The notes beneath the pieces were generated by a model that was not told the origin of the DNA, did not search any database, and saw nothing but the letters and a program-made list of their open reading frames with translations. From positions 692,445 to 756,444 of the forward strand of contig NZ_FREZ01000001.1 in the NCBI RefSeq assembly GCF_900143525.1: DNA of 64,000 nt. The letters are read 5' to 3'. Below are positions 17,974 through 26,602 of the stretch, in pieces (position 1 is the stretch's first letter; the number at the start of each line of letters is the position of its first letter). The DNA is from Ruegeria sp. Alg231-54. GTDB lineage: Bacteria; Pseudomonadota; Alphaproteobacteria; Rhodobacterales; Rhodobacteraceae. Position numbers and translations under genes: made by a program.

Positions 17974-19044
17974 ATGCCAACACCGACAGAGACAATTACC
18001 GGAACCGTGTTGATGAGCGGAGCCGTCGGCTCGTTCGATGACAACAACGGAGATTTTGACATCCTGCGCGAGGCCGTTGTTGCCGCCGGCCTTGCTGGGG
18101 TACTGGATGACCCCGAGGCCAGCCTTACGGTATTCGCCCCGACCGACGCCGCCTTTATCGGACTTGCCCAGGCATTGGGCTATGCAGGTTCGGACGAAGC
18201 AGGCGCGTTGGGGCACATCGTCAAGGCGCTGACTCTGTTGGGCGGAGGGGATCCTATCCCCCTGCTGACAGAGGTTCTGAAATACCACGTGGTGAACGGG
18301 GAATTCGACCTGGCTGCCGTTGCCGGCCTGGGCGACGGCGCGCAGATCGAAACGTTGCAGGGTTCGTCAGTTGAATTGAACCTTCAAAGCGCCCCACCAA
18401 GTCTGGGCGATGCGGATGACGGCATCGCCGATCCGGGTATCATCCAAACCGATATTGAAGCCACAAACGGGATCATTCACGCCCTAAACGGAGTCCTTCT
18501 GCCTGTATCGGTTACGGACATTCTGGGTCAGAAGAACACCGATTTCATCCTCGGCGACGACTCGGACGAGTTCTACTTTACCGGGCGCGGTCAGGACTTC
18601 GTTCATGGTGGTGGCGGAAATGATGTCATCAATACTGGCCGAGGCAATGATGTCGCGCTTGGAGGCGCTGGACACGACGTGATCTTTGGCGGTCGTGGCA
18701 AAGACATTCTGCGCGGTGATGAAGGCGAAGATACGATATTCGGCGGCAGAGGGGCCGATGTGATCGACGGTGGAGCCGATGATGACATCATGTTCGGCGG
18801 ACGTGGCAAAGACATGTTTGTCATTGAAAACGGGGATGGCGATGATTGGATCGTCGACTTCCGGGTCGGAAAGGACAAGATTGACTTGTCCGGCTACGAA
18901 GGCATCGCCGGGTTTGAAGATATCGAGGATGATATATCGGGTGGCTTCTTCCAGACCACCATCGAACTAGGGGACGGGGACAGTATTGTCCTTACGGGTG
19001 TTGGAGCCGGACATCTGACCGAAGACAGCTTTATTTTCGCCTAA
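17974..19044 (+). CDS. Secreted fasciclin-domain protein with RTX calcium-binding repeats
   Basis: 356 residues from ATG 17974 (GGGAGA upstream). Residues ~15-185 form a FAS1 domain: LTVFAPTDAAF, then LKYHVVNGE and NGIIHALNGVLLP. Residues ~200-285 hold about seven nonapeptide RTX repeats (GGxGxDxxx, for example GGRGKDILRGDEGEDTIFGG) that fold on calcium. There is no Sec signal; the acidic C-terminus ending in DSFIFA is typical of type I secretion substrates. No T1SS genes are nearby. FAS1 domains mediate adhesion, so an extracellular matrix or surface role is inferred. Confidence 0.85.
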   Translation: MPTPTETITGTVLMSGAVGSFDDNNGDFDILREAVVAAGLAGVLDDPEASLTVFAPTDAAFIGLAQALGYAGSDEAGALGHIVKALTLLGGGDPIPLLTEVLKYHVVNGEFDLAAVAGLGDGAQIETLQGSSVELNLQSAPPSLGDADDGIADPGIIQTDIEATNGIIHALNGVLLPVSVTDILGQKNTDFILGDDSDEFYFTGRGQDFVHGGGGNDVINTGRGNDVALGGAGHDVIFGGRGKDILRGDEGEDTIFGGRGADVIDGGADDDIMFGGRGKDMFVIENGDGDDWIVDFRVGKDKIDLSGYEGIAGFEDIEDDISGGFFQTTIELGDGDSIVLTGVGAGHLTEDSFIFA

Positions 19045-19047
19045 AGA

Positions 19048-19078
19048 AAATCAGCCCGCCGTTGTGGCGGGCTGAACC
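19048..19078 (-). terminator. Terminator of rpoH
   Basis: TCAGCCCGCC (19051-19060) pairs with GGCGGGCTGA (19066-19075) over a 5-base loop. On the minus strand it is followed by TTTTCTTT, so it terminates rpoH; it also closes the convergent RTX gene. Confidence 0.8.
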
Positions 19079-19085
19079 AATTGGG

Positions 19086-19982
19086 TCAAACAGTACCCAG
19101 CATGCCCTTTTCACGAGCCAGTTCGCGCATCTTTTTCTGCAGCTTCTCGAAGGCACGAACCTCGATCTGACGAATACGCTCGCGGCTGACATTGTACTGG
19201 GTGCTGAGCTCTTCCAGTGTGACAGGCTGATCCATCAGACGGCGCTGAGTCAGGATGTCCTTTTCCCGGTCATTCAGGACATCCAGCGCAGCGGCCAGAA
19301 GCTCGCGTCGGGCGTCAAGCTCGTCGCGGGCTTCGTAATCGCCCGCCTGATCGGCATCTTCGTCCTCAAGCCAGTCCTGCCATTGCATGGTACCTTCGCC
19401 TTCGGACCCGACGGTCGCGTTCAGCGAGGCATCACCACCAGACATCCGGCGGTTCATGCTGATGACTTCAGCTTCGGTCACGCCCAGATCAGTAGCGATC
19501 CGCTTGACGTTTTCAGGACGCAGGTCGCCTTCTTCCAGCGCACCAATACGGGCCTTGGCCTTGCGAAGGTTAAAGAACAGCTTTTTCTGTGCCGATGTGG
19601 TGCCCAGCTTGACCATCGACCACGACCGCAGAACGTATTCCTGGATCGAGGCACGAATCCACCACATTGCATAGGTCGCCAGCCGGAAACCTTTTTCCGG
19701 ATCAAACTTTTTGACCGCCTGCATCAGGCCCACATTGGCCTCGGAAATCACCTCGGCCTGTGGCAGGCCATAGCCGCGATAGCCCATAGCAATCTTGGCC
19801 GCCAATCGCAGGTGCGACGTGACCATTTTATGTGCAGCTTCAGTGTCTTGCTCTTCGACCCAACGCTTGGCGAGCATGTACTCTTCTTCCGGCTCAAGCA
19901 GCGGAAATTTGCGAATTTCCTGCATATAGCGGTTCAGGCCGCCCTCGGGCGTCGGCGCGGGGAGATTTGCGTAATTTGCCAT
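19086..19982 (-). CDS. rpoH: RNA polymerase heat-shock sigma factor RpoH
   Basis: 298 residues. Regions 2 and 4 of sigma-70 are clear: HLRLAAKIAMGYRGYGLP, then FRLATYAMWWIRASIQEY (region 2.3-2.4), and VSRERIRQIEVRAFEKLQ (region 4.2). The RpoH-specific box QKKLFFNLRK is present, which separates it from housekeeping and general-stress sigma factors. It directs transcription of chaperones and proteases and, in alphaproteobacteria, oxidative-stress genes. Rhodobacterales often have two rpoH genes; which paralogue this is cannot be told here. Confidence 0.93.
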   Translation of the reverse strand: MANYANLPAPTPEGGLNRYMQEIRKFPLLEPEEEYMLAKRWVEEQDTEAAHKMVTSHLRLAAKIAMGYRGYGLPQAEVISEANVGLMQAVKKFDPEKGFRLATYAMWWIRASIQEYVLRSWSMVKLGTTSAQKKLFFNLRKAKARIGALEEGDLRPENVKRIATDLGVTEAEVISMNRRMSGGDASLNATVGSEGEGTMQWQDWLEDEDADQAGDYEARDELDARRELLAAALDVLNDREKDILTQRRLMDQPVTLEELSTQYNVSRERIRQIEVRAFEKLQKKMRELAREKGMLGTV

Positions 19983-20128
19983 GATTCATGTCCCTCCGAC
20001 AAATGTTTACTTCGTTAACATGGGATATGGGAATAAGTCCCGATCCATTCAAGAGGTACTGGTAACAGTTTGAAATTAACGATTGATAAAGGAAAGCTAA
20101 GAACGCGTTACTCACGTATGTTTGCGTA

Positions 20129-21163
20129 TTATGTCAGCGGCGCGCGCAGTTGTTCAATCAGAAATTCCATGTCTTTTGGCAAATCGGCCTCAAACCGAAG
20201 GTTTTCACCTGTCACAGGGTGCTCAAAGCCTATAACTGCGGCATGCAACGCCTGTCGCGAAAAACTGCGCACAGCCTCGGCAGCGGCCGGATTGAAGGCT
20301 TTCGCCGCAAGCTTGCGTTTACCCCCATACACCGGATCGCCAACCAGCCCATGCCCGGCATGGGCCATATGGACACGGATCTGGTGCGTTCGGCCGGTTT
20401 CCAGCCAACATTCAATCAGCGCGATGCCTGCCGGGTTGCCAAATGTCTCGACCAACCGCGCCCGAGTTACCGCATGCCGACCACCGTGGAACAGAACCGC
20501 TTGTTTCTGCCGGTCGTTTTTGTGCCGCGCCAATTGCGTGGTCAGGCGCATGATATTGCCCGGTTCAAAGCTGACACCCTTAATGCCTCGCAAACGTGGA
20601 TCATTCGCATCCGGCACGCCGTAGCAAATCGCGCGGTAATAGCGTTCGACGCTATGCGCCTCGAACTGCGCCGCCAACCCGTGATGGGCCGCGTCAGACT
20701 TGGCGACCACCAGCAAGCCGCTGGTTTCTTTGTCGATGCGGTGCACGATGCCAGGGCGTTTGACGCCCCCCACACCTGACAGGTCCTCGCCACAATGATG
20801 CAGCAACGCATTGACCAGCGTTCCGTTGGGCGAGCCCGGCGCAGGGTGAACGACCATGCCTGCCGGTTTGTTGATGACGATCAGGTCCGCGTCCTCATAG
20901 ACGACGTTCAGCGGGATATCTTCGGGACCTATGTGGCTTTCTTCTGCTTCGGCGACGGAGATCGACACCGAGGCGCCTTCGGTTACCTTGGCCTTGGGGT
21001 CCCGAACTTCGACACCGTCGATTGTCACCTCGCCGTTCTCGATCAGACGGGTCAGACGAGTGCGCGACAGGTTTTCATCCGCTGGTACATCCCGCGAAAG
21101 CGCCTTATCAAGGCGTGGCGGCGGATCGGCCGCGATCTGAAATTCAATCTGGCGGGTGCCCAT
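20129..21163 (-). CDS. RluA-family 23S rRNA pseudouridine synthase (RluD-like)
   Basis: 344 residues. An N-terminal S4 domain (~18-80, SRTRLTRLIENGEVTIDG) precedes the catalytic domain with the conserved HRIDKETSGLLVVAK block, whose Asp is the nucleophile, and GRTHQIRVH. RluD-type enzymes modify helix 69 of 23S rRNA. The frame is open 50 codons upstream, but ATG 21163 matches the family N-terminus. This start codon overlaps the start codon of the divergent DUF6476-type gene. Confidence 0.9.
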   Translation of the reverse strand: MGTRQIEFQIAADPPPRLDKALSRDVPADENLSRTRLTRLIENGEVTIDGVEVRDPKAKVTEGASVSISVAEAEESHIGPEDIPLNVVYEDADLIVINKPAGMVVHPAPGSPNGTLVNALLHHCGEDLSGVGGVKRPGIVHRIDKETSGLLVVAKSDAAHHGLAAQFEAHSVERYYRAICYGVPDANDPRLRGIKGVSFEPGNIMRLTTQLARHKNDRQKQAVLFHGGRHAVTRARLVETFGNPAGIALIECWLETGRTHQIRVHMAHAGHGLVGDPVYGGKRKLAAKAFNPAAAEAVRSFSRQALHAAVIGFEHPVTGENLRFEADLPKDMEFLIEQLRAPLT

Positions 21164-21467
21164 GACTGTCCCTTCCGAACCCCAAGAACCGCAGGAAACA
21201 CCGCAGCTTCGCTTGCTGCGGCGCATGGTCATGCTGCTGACCGCGGTGATGATTGGCGGGGTTCTAGTGACATTCGCACTGATTGTCATCCGACTATCGG
21301 ACAGAACTCCCACCCTGCCCGATCAAATCGAGCTTCCGGACGGGGCCAAAGCACAGGCTGTAACGATCGGCAGCAACTGGTACGCGGTCGTGACCGATGA
21401 CAACCGAATCCTGATTTTTGACAAGACGACCGGAAAACAGCGCCAGGAAATCGCCGTTCAGGAATAA
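21162..21467 (+). CDS. Small single-pass membrane protein (DUF6476-like)
   Basis: 101 residues from ATG 21162 (a GTG at 21156 is an alternative). One transmembrane helix (~20-42, MLLTAVMIGGVLVTFALIV), then a periplasmic beta-rich domain containing GAKAQAVTIGSNWYAVVTDD and ILIFDKTTGK. The size, order next to an RluD-like gene and sequence style match the Rhodobacterales DUF6476 group; function unknown. Its start codon overlaps that of the divergent gene. Confidence 0.75.
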   Translation: MTVPSEPQEPQETPQLRLLRRMVMLLTAVMIGGVLVTFALIVIRLSDRTPTLPDQIELPDGAKAQAVTIGSNWYAVVTDDNRILIFDKTTGKQRQEIAVQE

Positions 21468-21470
21468 CGA

Positions 21471-22454
21471 TCAGTTGTCCAAAGCCAACCGAAACACAAT
21501 CTCAGAGGCTTTACGCAACGCCTCATACTCTTCGGGCGTATCCCGGCGGAACGTCTTGTCCTCATCGCTTAGCTTTGTCGGGGTGAACAGTTCGGGCAGG
21601 TCGGGAAAGAACTCTTGCTGAAAGGCGGTATCCTGCTTGGCTAGGAATTCGTCCAGCCAAGCGCGCTCATCTGGTTCCAGCACATCATTCCGGCGCACCA
21701 TGACAGGATCATCGACAAATATCCGGCGTAACTGGCGGCTCTTCTTACGCCCCAGCGCACGGGAGATGACACCAAAAGCTTCGCTCGCCGCGCGGGATTG
21801 CGACGGGTTGGACACGGCTCCTGCTGAAACTTCCTCAGCCAATGGCGTACCGATCCGAGACAGGAAGTCATCGACTACATTCCCCCGCACCATGCCCGCG
21901 CGTTCGTATAAAAGCGGAGCAACGGTGACGCCGGGAAAGGCAGTGCGGATTTCGGCCAGCTTGGCAGAAAAGCTCAACCGTTCCGGGTGATTGCGGATAA
22001 GATCAAGTTGCTGGCGGATGTATTCTGTCCCGCCGTTGGACAGCCGCCCTGCCTTGGCCCGCTGTTTGTAATCAGCCTCGAAGAAATCGGAATACCGGCG
22101 GCAATAGTAAGTGATCGTCAATCCACGCGAGGGGATATCAGCAAAAACCTCGGCCAGCCGGTTCAGATTGCAGCCATAGAACATCTCGGAAGAGACAACA
22201 CAGTTCTGATCCGCATGCGCGTCGTATTCAGTGGTCATGGCAGACCGAAACGGATCCATCGGATCAGCGCTCTGGTTGATGTGAAAGGCGACGATGTTGT
22301 GACTTATCGCCAGACGTGTGCCGCCATCCAGCCGGCGTCGGCCAGTTTCCATATAATGCAGGCCGATCTCGTTCATGACCGAATGTTTCCGGCGCAGAAA
22401 TCCCTGCAAGGCAGTCGTGCCGGTTTTGGGCATCCCCATGTGCAGCCAAAGCAT
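21471..22454 (-). CDS. Sulfotransferase-fold protein
   Basis: 327 residues. The N-terminal P-loop-like GMPKTGTT (7-14) is the 5'-phosphosulfate loop of PAPS-dependent sulfotransferases. VVSSEMFYG and TYYCRRYSDFFEADYKQR correspond to the 3'-phosphate-binding region. The C-terminal third is charged and helical. It likely sulfates a glycan or other acceptor made by the neighbouring glycosyltransferases. It is last in a five-gene leftward run and ends 3 bp from the convergent DUF6476-like gene. Confidence 0.75.
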   Translation of the reverse strand: MLWLHMGMPKTGTTALQGFLRRKHSVMNEIGLHYMETGRRRLDGGTRLAISHNIVAFHINQSADPMDPFRSAMTTEYDAHADQNCVVSSEMFYGCNLNRLAEVFADIPSRGLTITYYCRRYSDFFEADYKQRAKAGRLSNGGTEYIRQQLDLIRNHPERLSFSAKLAEIRTAFPGVTVAPLLYERAGMVRGNVVDDFLSRIGTPLAEEVSAGAVSNPSQSRAASEAFGVISRALGRKKSRQLRRIFVDDPVMVRRNDVLEPDERAWLDEFLAKQDTAFQQEFFPDLPELFTPTKLSDEDKTFRRDTPEEYEALRKASEIVFRLALDN

Positions 22455-22485
22455 TACCTAGCTCCTGTCCCCGAACTGTGCTGCG

Positions 22486-23502
22486 TCATGCCTGCTGGCT
22501 GGCCGAGAAACCTGCGGTCATCTGCTGCATGAGGTCCTGCATCTCGGGCAGGTCGCGCAATTGCCCGATCTGTTGGCGGTGCAAATCGCAGGACGCATGA
22601 TGCAAGCGCGCAACCTCGGGGTCAGAGAGCATTTCGTAAAAATATCCGCGTTTGCGGTCCAGGGTGGCGTCGATCGAGCCATCCTCTTCTGCGTTCTGGT
22701 TCATCATGTCCCAGTATTTCATGCCCAAGCTATCGCCAAGGTGATGCGCGCGACCCCGCATCTTTTTGACCAGATAGCTTTCGCAGGATTTTAGAGCATA
22801 GTGATTTACCTGAACCAGATCATACCCAACGGAATCCCCCATCGACCGCCAGCTTTTAGTAAAATAGCGATCTGGCATCAACTGCCCTGACCCGTTGTAC
22901 CAATGGCATTCTTCCATAGTCTCGACCGTTGCCCGATGTGGTCGATGCACACCCAACCTGTCCCACAGCCCGCGCTTGAACATTGTTTTGAACCCCCAAG
23001 CTTGGGCAGGACGCTTTGTGTTTTCAGCCGCTGCGCGCCGAAACTGATCCGAGAGGAACCGGTCTTCATAACCAACTTTTCCGGCATTCCCAAACAAACG
23101 CCAAGTCATTGAAATTGTTTTTGCGTCCGGAATGGCATCGGTCAAAGCACGCAGAGTATTATCACCAGTCTTAACATTTATCATTTCATCCGCGTCGATG
23201 ACGATGACCCAATCATTTGGCTGGGCGAAGTCCATAGTTAGAAATTTTCTATACGCACGCTTTTGCGGGCTGCTTTGTTTACCTGAATTATTGTCTACGT
23301 GTTTCAGAATGCCGAGATCATCCAAGCGCTGTAGCAATGCATCCGTGCCATCAGTACAGTCATTGGTCATAACGACAATCTTATCAACACCAATCGCGCG
23401 GTTATGAGCAACCCATTCCAGTACAAATGGCCCCTCATTTTTCATTGGAGTCACGCTGACATAGCGCGGATCTTGTTCAGCCATAGCCTGTTGCCTTGTC
23501 AT
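22486..23502 (-). CDS. Family 2 glycosyltransferase (paralogue A)
   Basis: 338 residues. The start TPMKNEGPFVLEWVAHNRAIG with NDCTDGTD and the metal-binding VIDADE (DxD) motif define the Glyco_tranf_2_4-type GT2 fold. ATG 23502 is preferred over 23544 because AAGGGAAGA lies directly upstream. The gene at 26603-27586 is a clear paralogue (same TxMKNEGPxxLEWVA opening and closing Cys-Asp-x-His-Arg block). It probably adds a sugar to a surface polysaccharide; donor and acceptor unknown. Confidence 0.85.
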   Translation of the reverse strand: MTRQQAMAEQDPRYVSVTPMKNEGPFVLEWVAHNRAIGVDKIVVMTNDCTDGTDALLQRLDDLGILKHVDNNSGKQSSPQKRAYRKFLTMDFAQPNDWVIVIDADEMINVKTGDNTLRALTDAIPDAKTISMTWRLFGNAGKVGYEDRFLSDQFRRAAAENTKRPAQAWGFKTMFKRGLWDRLGVHRPHRATVETMEECHWYNGSGQLMPDRYFTKSWRSMGDSVGYDLVQVNHYALKSCESYLVKKMRGRAHHLGDSLGMKYWDMMNQNAEEDGSIDATLDRKRGYFYEMLSDPEVARLHHASCDLHRQQIGQLRDLPEMQDLMQQMTAGFSASQQA

Positions 23503-23658
23503 TCTTCCCTTGGCGCGTAAGTCACGCTGGGTATAGAGCCGCAACCTAGTTGCGTGGGTTCATACAACCAAGGACAAACCTGTAAAAGTGCAAGGAATTT
23601 TTTTACCCGATGTTACCGCGAAACACTTTGATCACGCTTGTGAAAAAGGCGTTGTGAA

Positions 23659-25656
23659 TCAACGCTCCACGCGATTCAATTGGTTCTTGAACCGCTTGTA
23701 GGATGGATACAGATTATGTGCTTTCTGCAAAAAGCGCCGTGCCTTCGCCTTGTTTCCTCGCCGAAGATATATTTGTCCGGCCATGCCTTGGATTGATGCA
23801 GTTGCAACATCCAGCTCCGCAGCCCTTATAATTTGGGATTCACCTTGCTCTGTTGCCCCTATTCGCTCCAGCAACCTGCCCATTGCAAAAATCAGAAACG
23901 GGTTATCAGGATCGCATGCAAGCGCCTCAGCCATAGTAAGGCGCGCGCGCGAAGCATCACCCTCTGCTTCAAGTAACTCAGCTAGCCTTTTGTGATACAA
24001 AGGATTTTCAGGCTGCTTTGAAGCAATGTCCCGTGAAATGTCGATCGCGTTCGCTCGACACAGGTCGCCCAGGTGCAATCTAAGTTGTGTCGAAAAACTG
24101 ACAACCGAGAGATCTTCATCCATTATATCCTTTGGCCTGTTCAGACCCCACTCAAGTGTTCTTAGCCGCTTGGAACTGGTCAGCAACCTTCGTGCTTTTT
24201 GGTCTATGGCTAAGTCCGCCCAGTCCAATAAAAGTGCGTCGAAATTACAAGGAAGCCGGGAAATCACTTTACGCTGTGCAATAAACGAATTGAAGCTATA
24301 CCAGGGACGGCGCATAGATCTTTGCAACATCCAATCGGTCGGTGGAAGCAACCGCAAAGACAATTGATCCCGATACAATGCGCGAGAAGACAAGACAACC
24401 ACATCGGGTCTGAGTGGCTTTGACCAGATAGCTTGGCAAAAGGATTGGGCTGCGCGCCATCTGTTGCCAAGTTGACCCAGAATAGCGCATCGCAAAGCGC
24501 AGAGCGCCGCCCAGTCTTCAGGCCAAACATTCGGGTCGGCCAGTGATTTTTCGGTCAAATCCAAAGCCTCTCTCCAACGTTTTTGGTAGAACAAATTGAG
24601 GGCCTGAAGTCTGGGCAAAAAGGCGTTATCTGCACCAGATGCCAGTAACGGTTCCGCGATTTCGACGGCCTCGACTGAACGATCTTCAAACCGAAATGAG
24701 TGAAGGTGGAACAGAACTTTGGAATAAATATGGGCCGCTTCTGACGAGTTCAGGAATTTGTTAGGTCCTGATTTCAGCCGTTCAATCGCTTTGTCGTTAG
24801 CGGCGTTGCGTTCTTCATATGTTAGAGCTTCCCGAAATGTCATGTGCTGCTGACCAGACAATCTTGCGGCAGCCATTGAGAATGCAGAAACAGGAGGAGC
24901 TATAACTGAGTTGGCACGGGACATAGCGTACAATTCAAGAAAGTCGCGCTGCGCACGTGTCATTCCGGAAACATCGGCAATGTCCTGCATCTGCATCAGC
25001 CGTGGATACCGTTTTTGAAACCGAGCAATCAGTTCCGGCTGGTCCGAGAACATAATGGCCGCTTTATCCGCATTCTTCGCCAGATGTGCCTCATACAGTT
25101 CTTCGGGTTCGATCTTTGCGGGCCAGGTCGTGTGCTTCCACGGCAACCCATTCAGAATATCACCGCGGCGGATATGATAGGCAGATACACCCTGCCCTGA
25201 CAGCCTGGCATCCGCGCAATCCATAATTTCGCGTACTTCTTCCGTGAACCCGACCCGGTGAATGAAGTCGCGATACCTTGGCCGGATGGTCTCGACGTCC
25301 TCCCACGGGAAGGCCAGCACCTCGAAACCTTCCTCGACCAACACCGACCGTCCGGCGTTGAGATGCGCAATCAGGCGGTCGGGCGACGTGTCGCTTTGGA
25401 AGGACCAGATCGGCAAGGCATTCTGCGAAAGAGCTCCGAACTCCTTAGGAGTAAGGAAGTGTTCATCAATCCAATCCTGCGCGAACAACTCTTGTGGGTG
25501 GTCAAGCTCGGGCGCGTCCGCGCCCTGCGGGAACCAATTCACCCGGTATGTCGTGCCGAAATCTTCGGCCAGCCGGATGCAAGTCAGCATCATCAGCAAC
25601 CGCGCGCCCATGCGGTCCTTGCGCTGACCGACAAACACGCCTTTGGCGGCGGTCAC
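23659..25656 (-). CDS. Glycosyltransferase-like domain fused to TPR repeats
   Basis: 665 residues. Residues ~1-290 resemble fucosyltransferase-type (GT-B, NodZ/GT11/GT23-like) proteins, with the diagnostic HIRRGD at 161-166, IMFSDQPELI after it and APPVSAFSMAAARLSG further on. From ~300 to the end the protein is all-helical with TPR-like pairs (for example NPLYHKRLAELLEAEGDASR and NPFLIFAMGRLLERIGATEQ). The start overlaps the stop of the upstream hydrolase-like gene by 4 bp. A fucosyl or related transfer is inference; the C-terminal half is also less GC-rich than its neighbours. Confidence 0.65.
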   Translation of the reverse strand: MTAAKGVFVGQRKDRMGARLLMMLTCIRLAEDFGTTYRVNWFPQGADAPELDHPQELFAQDWIDEHFLTPKEFGALSQNALPIWSFQSDTSPDRLIAHLNAGRSVLVEEGFEVLAFPWEDVETIRPRYRDFIHRVGFTEEVREIMDCADARLSGQGVSAYHIRRGDILNGLPWKHTTWPAKIEPEELYEAHLAKNADKAAIMFSDQPELIARFQKRYPRLMQMQDIADVSGMTRAQRDFLELYAMSRANSVIAPPVSAFSMAAARLSGQQHMTFREALTYEERNAANDKAIERLKSGPNKFLNSSEAAHIYSKVLFHLHSFRFEDRSVEAVEIAEPLLASGADNAFLPRLQALNLFYQKRWREALDLTEKSLADPNVWPEDWAALCALRCAILGQLGNRWRAAQSFCQAIWSKPLRPDVVVLSSRALYRDQLSLRLLPPTDWMLQRSMRRPWYSFNSFIAQRKVISRLPCNFDALLLDWADLAIDQKARRLLTSSKRLRTLEWGLNRPKDIMDEDLSVVSFSTQLRLHLGDLCRANAIDISRDIASKQPENPLYHKRLAELLEAEGDASRARLTMAEALACDPDNPFLIFAMGRLLERIGATEQGESQIIRAAELDVATASIQGMAGQIYLRRGNKAKARRFLQKAHNLYPSYKRFKNQLNRVER

Positions 25657-26597
25657 GAGGCGTCCCTTTCCTTCTCGGCCATGGCCTGCCGGCGCAGTCG
25701 GCGGAACCGCTGCCGGGCTTTTGCCGCCAAGTCAGGGTGCCGCTCGGCGCCGATGGCCTCAATCCCCCGAATATACATAGGCAGGCGACGTCGGGCGCGC
25801 ATCATCTTGTAATACCCAACCGTATCCAGTGAGCCGTCCATCGCCCCCAGCATCACGGGCTTGAGGATATCCAGCTTGCGCAGCATGGGCGCCGCGAAAT
25901 GGTTTGAAAACCAGGTCTTGAGCAACATCACGTTGTCGCCCTGCAGACGCTGAACCTGCTGCCGGTCCAGATCAAAGAATGGGTCGTAAAAGACGTAAGC
26001 CTTACCAGCTGTCTGAACAGTTTGAGCCGCATCGCTCATCGGCAGATCCCAATCCTGTACGCGGCCGAACCTATAGCGGGTTTCCCAAGGCACCAGCCGT
26101 TCATCCAGTGTTGTCTGAGGGTTGAACGCGATCACATGCGCGCCGGGTACATGCGCCGAAAAGGTCAGTGCCCCAAAGCCGCCCATCGATGCGCCTGCAA
26201 AAACCACCTGATCGAACCGGTCAAAGAACCCCTCGGCGACCTTGTTTTCAAAATAGGAAATGATCTCGGGGTCGCGATACCATGCCTTGGTGCGCGCGAA
26301 GACGCCCATGTGGGACCACCCTTCGTCGCGAAAGAATTTCCAGCCCCACGGCTCGCGCGCGAAGGACAGGTCATTGGCGTTGGCGATATTGTCGAAGCTG
26401 ACCACCAGACGCTTCGGGTAGCGCTGATGGAACAGGATCGAGTGGCGTTCCAGCTTTTGAAAGTACCCAGTGCCTTCGCCGCCTGGGTACAGCTCGACAA
26501 ACCAAGGCGGAGCGGGATCCGTCAGGATACGCTCATACCCTGTCTTGCGATCAGGGTGTTCCGGTTTCAGCTGCTCTTTCGAAAGGTCTTCGGCCAT
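25653..26597 (-). CDS. Alpha/beta-hydrolase-fold protein of a glycan cluster
   Basis: 314 residues. The centre has FAGASMGGFGALTFSAH, a GxSxGG nucleophile elbow typical of esterases, preceded by VVSFDNIANANDLSFARE. The remainder is charged and ends in an arginine-rich tail. Homologues in Roseobacters are, as I recall, sometimes labelled PAPS reductase, but no CxxC, PP-loop or PAPS-reductase motif is visible. An acyl or acetyl esterase acting on a polysaccharide is the most economical guess. It sits 5 bp after one GT2 gene and overlaps the next gene. Confidence 0.55.
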   Translation of the reverse strand: MAEDLSKEQLKPEHPDRKTGYERILTDPAPPWFVELYPGGEGTGYFQKLERHSILFHQRYPKRLVVSFDNIANANDLSFAREPWGWKFFRDEGWSHMGVFARTKAWYRDPEIISYFENKVAEGFFDRFDQVVFAGASMGGFGALTFSAHVPGAHVIAFNPQTTLDERLVPWETRYRFGRVQDWDLPMSDAAQTVQTAGKAYVFYDPFFDLDRQQVQRLQGDNVMLLKTWFSNHFAAPMLRKLDILKPVMLGAMDGSLDTVGYYKMMRARRRLPMYIRGIEAIGAERHPDLAAKARQRFRRLRRQAMAEKERDAS

Positions 26598-26602
26598 GAT
26601 GA

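Noticed and set aside
19062-20018. 318-codon ORF antisense to rpoH
   Set aside because: Shadow of rpoH; it would read through the rpoH terminator.
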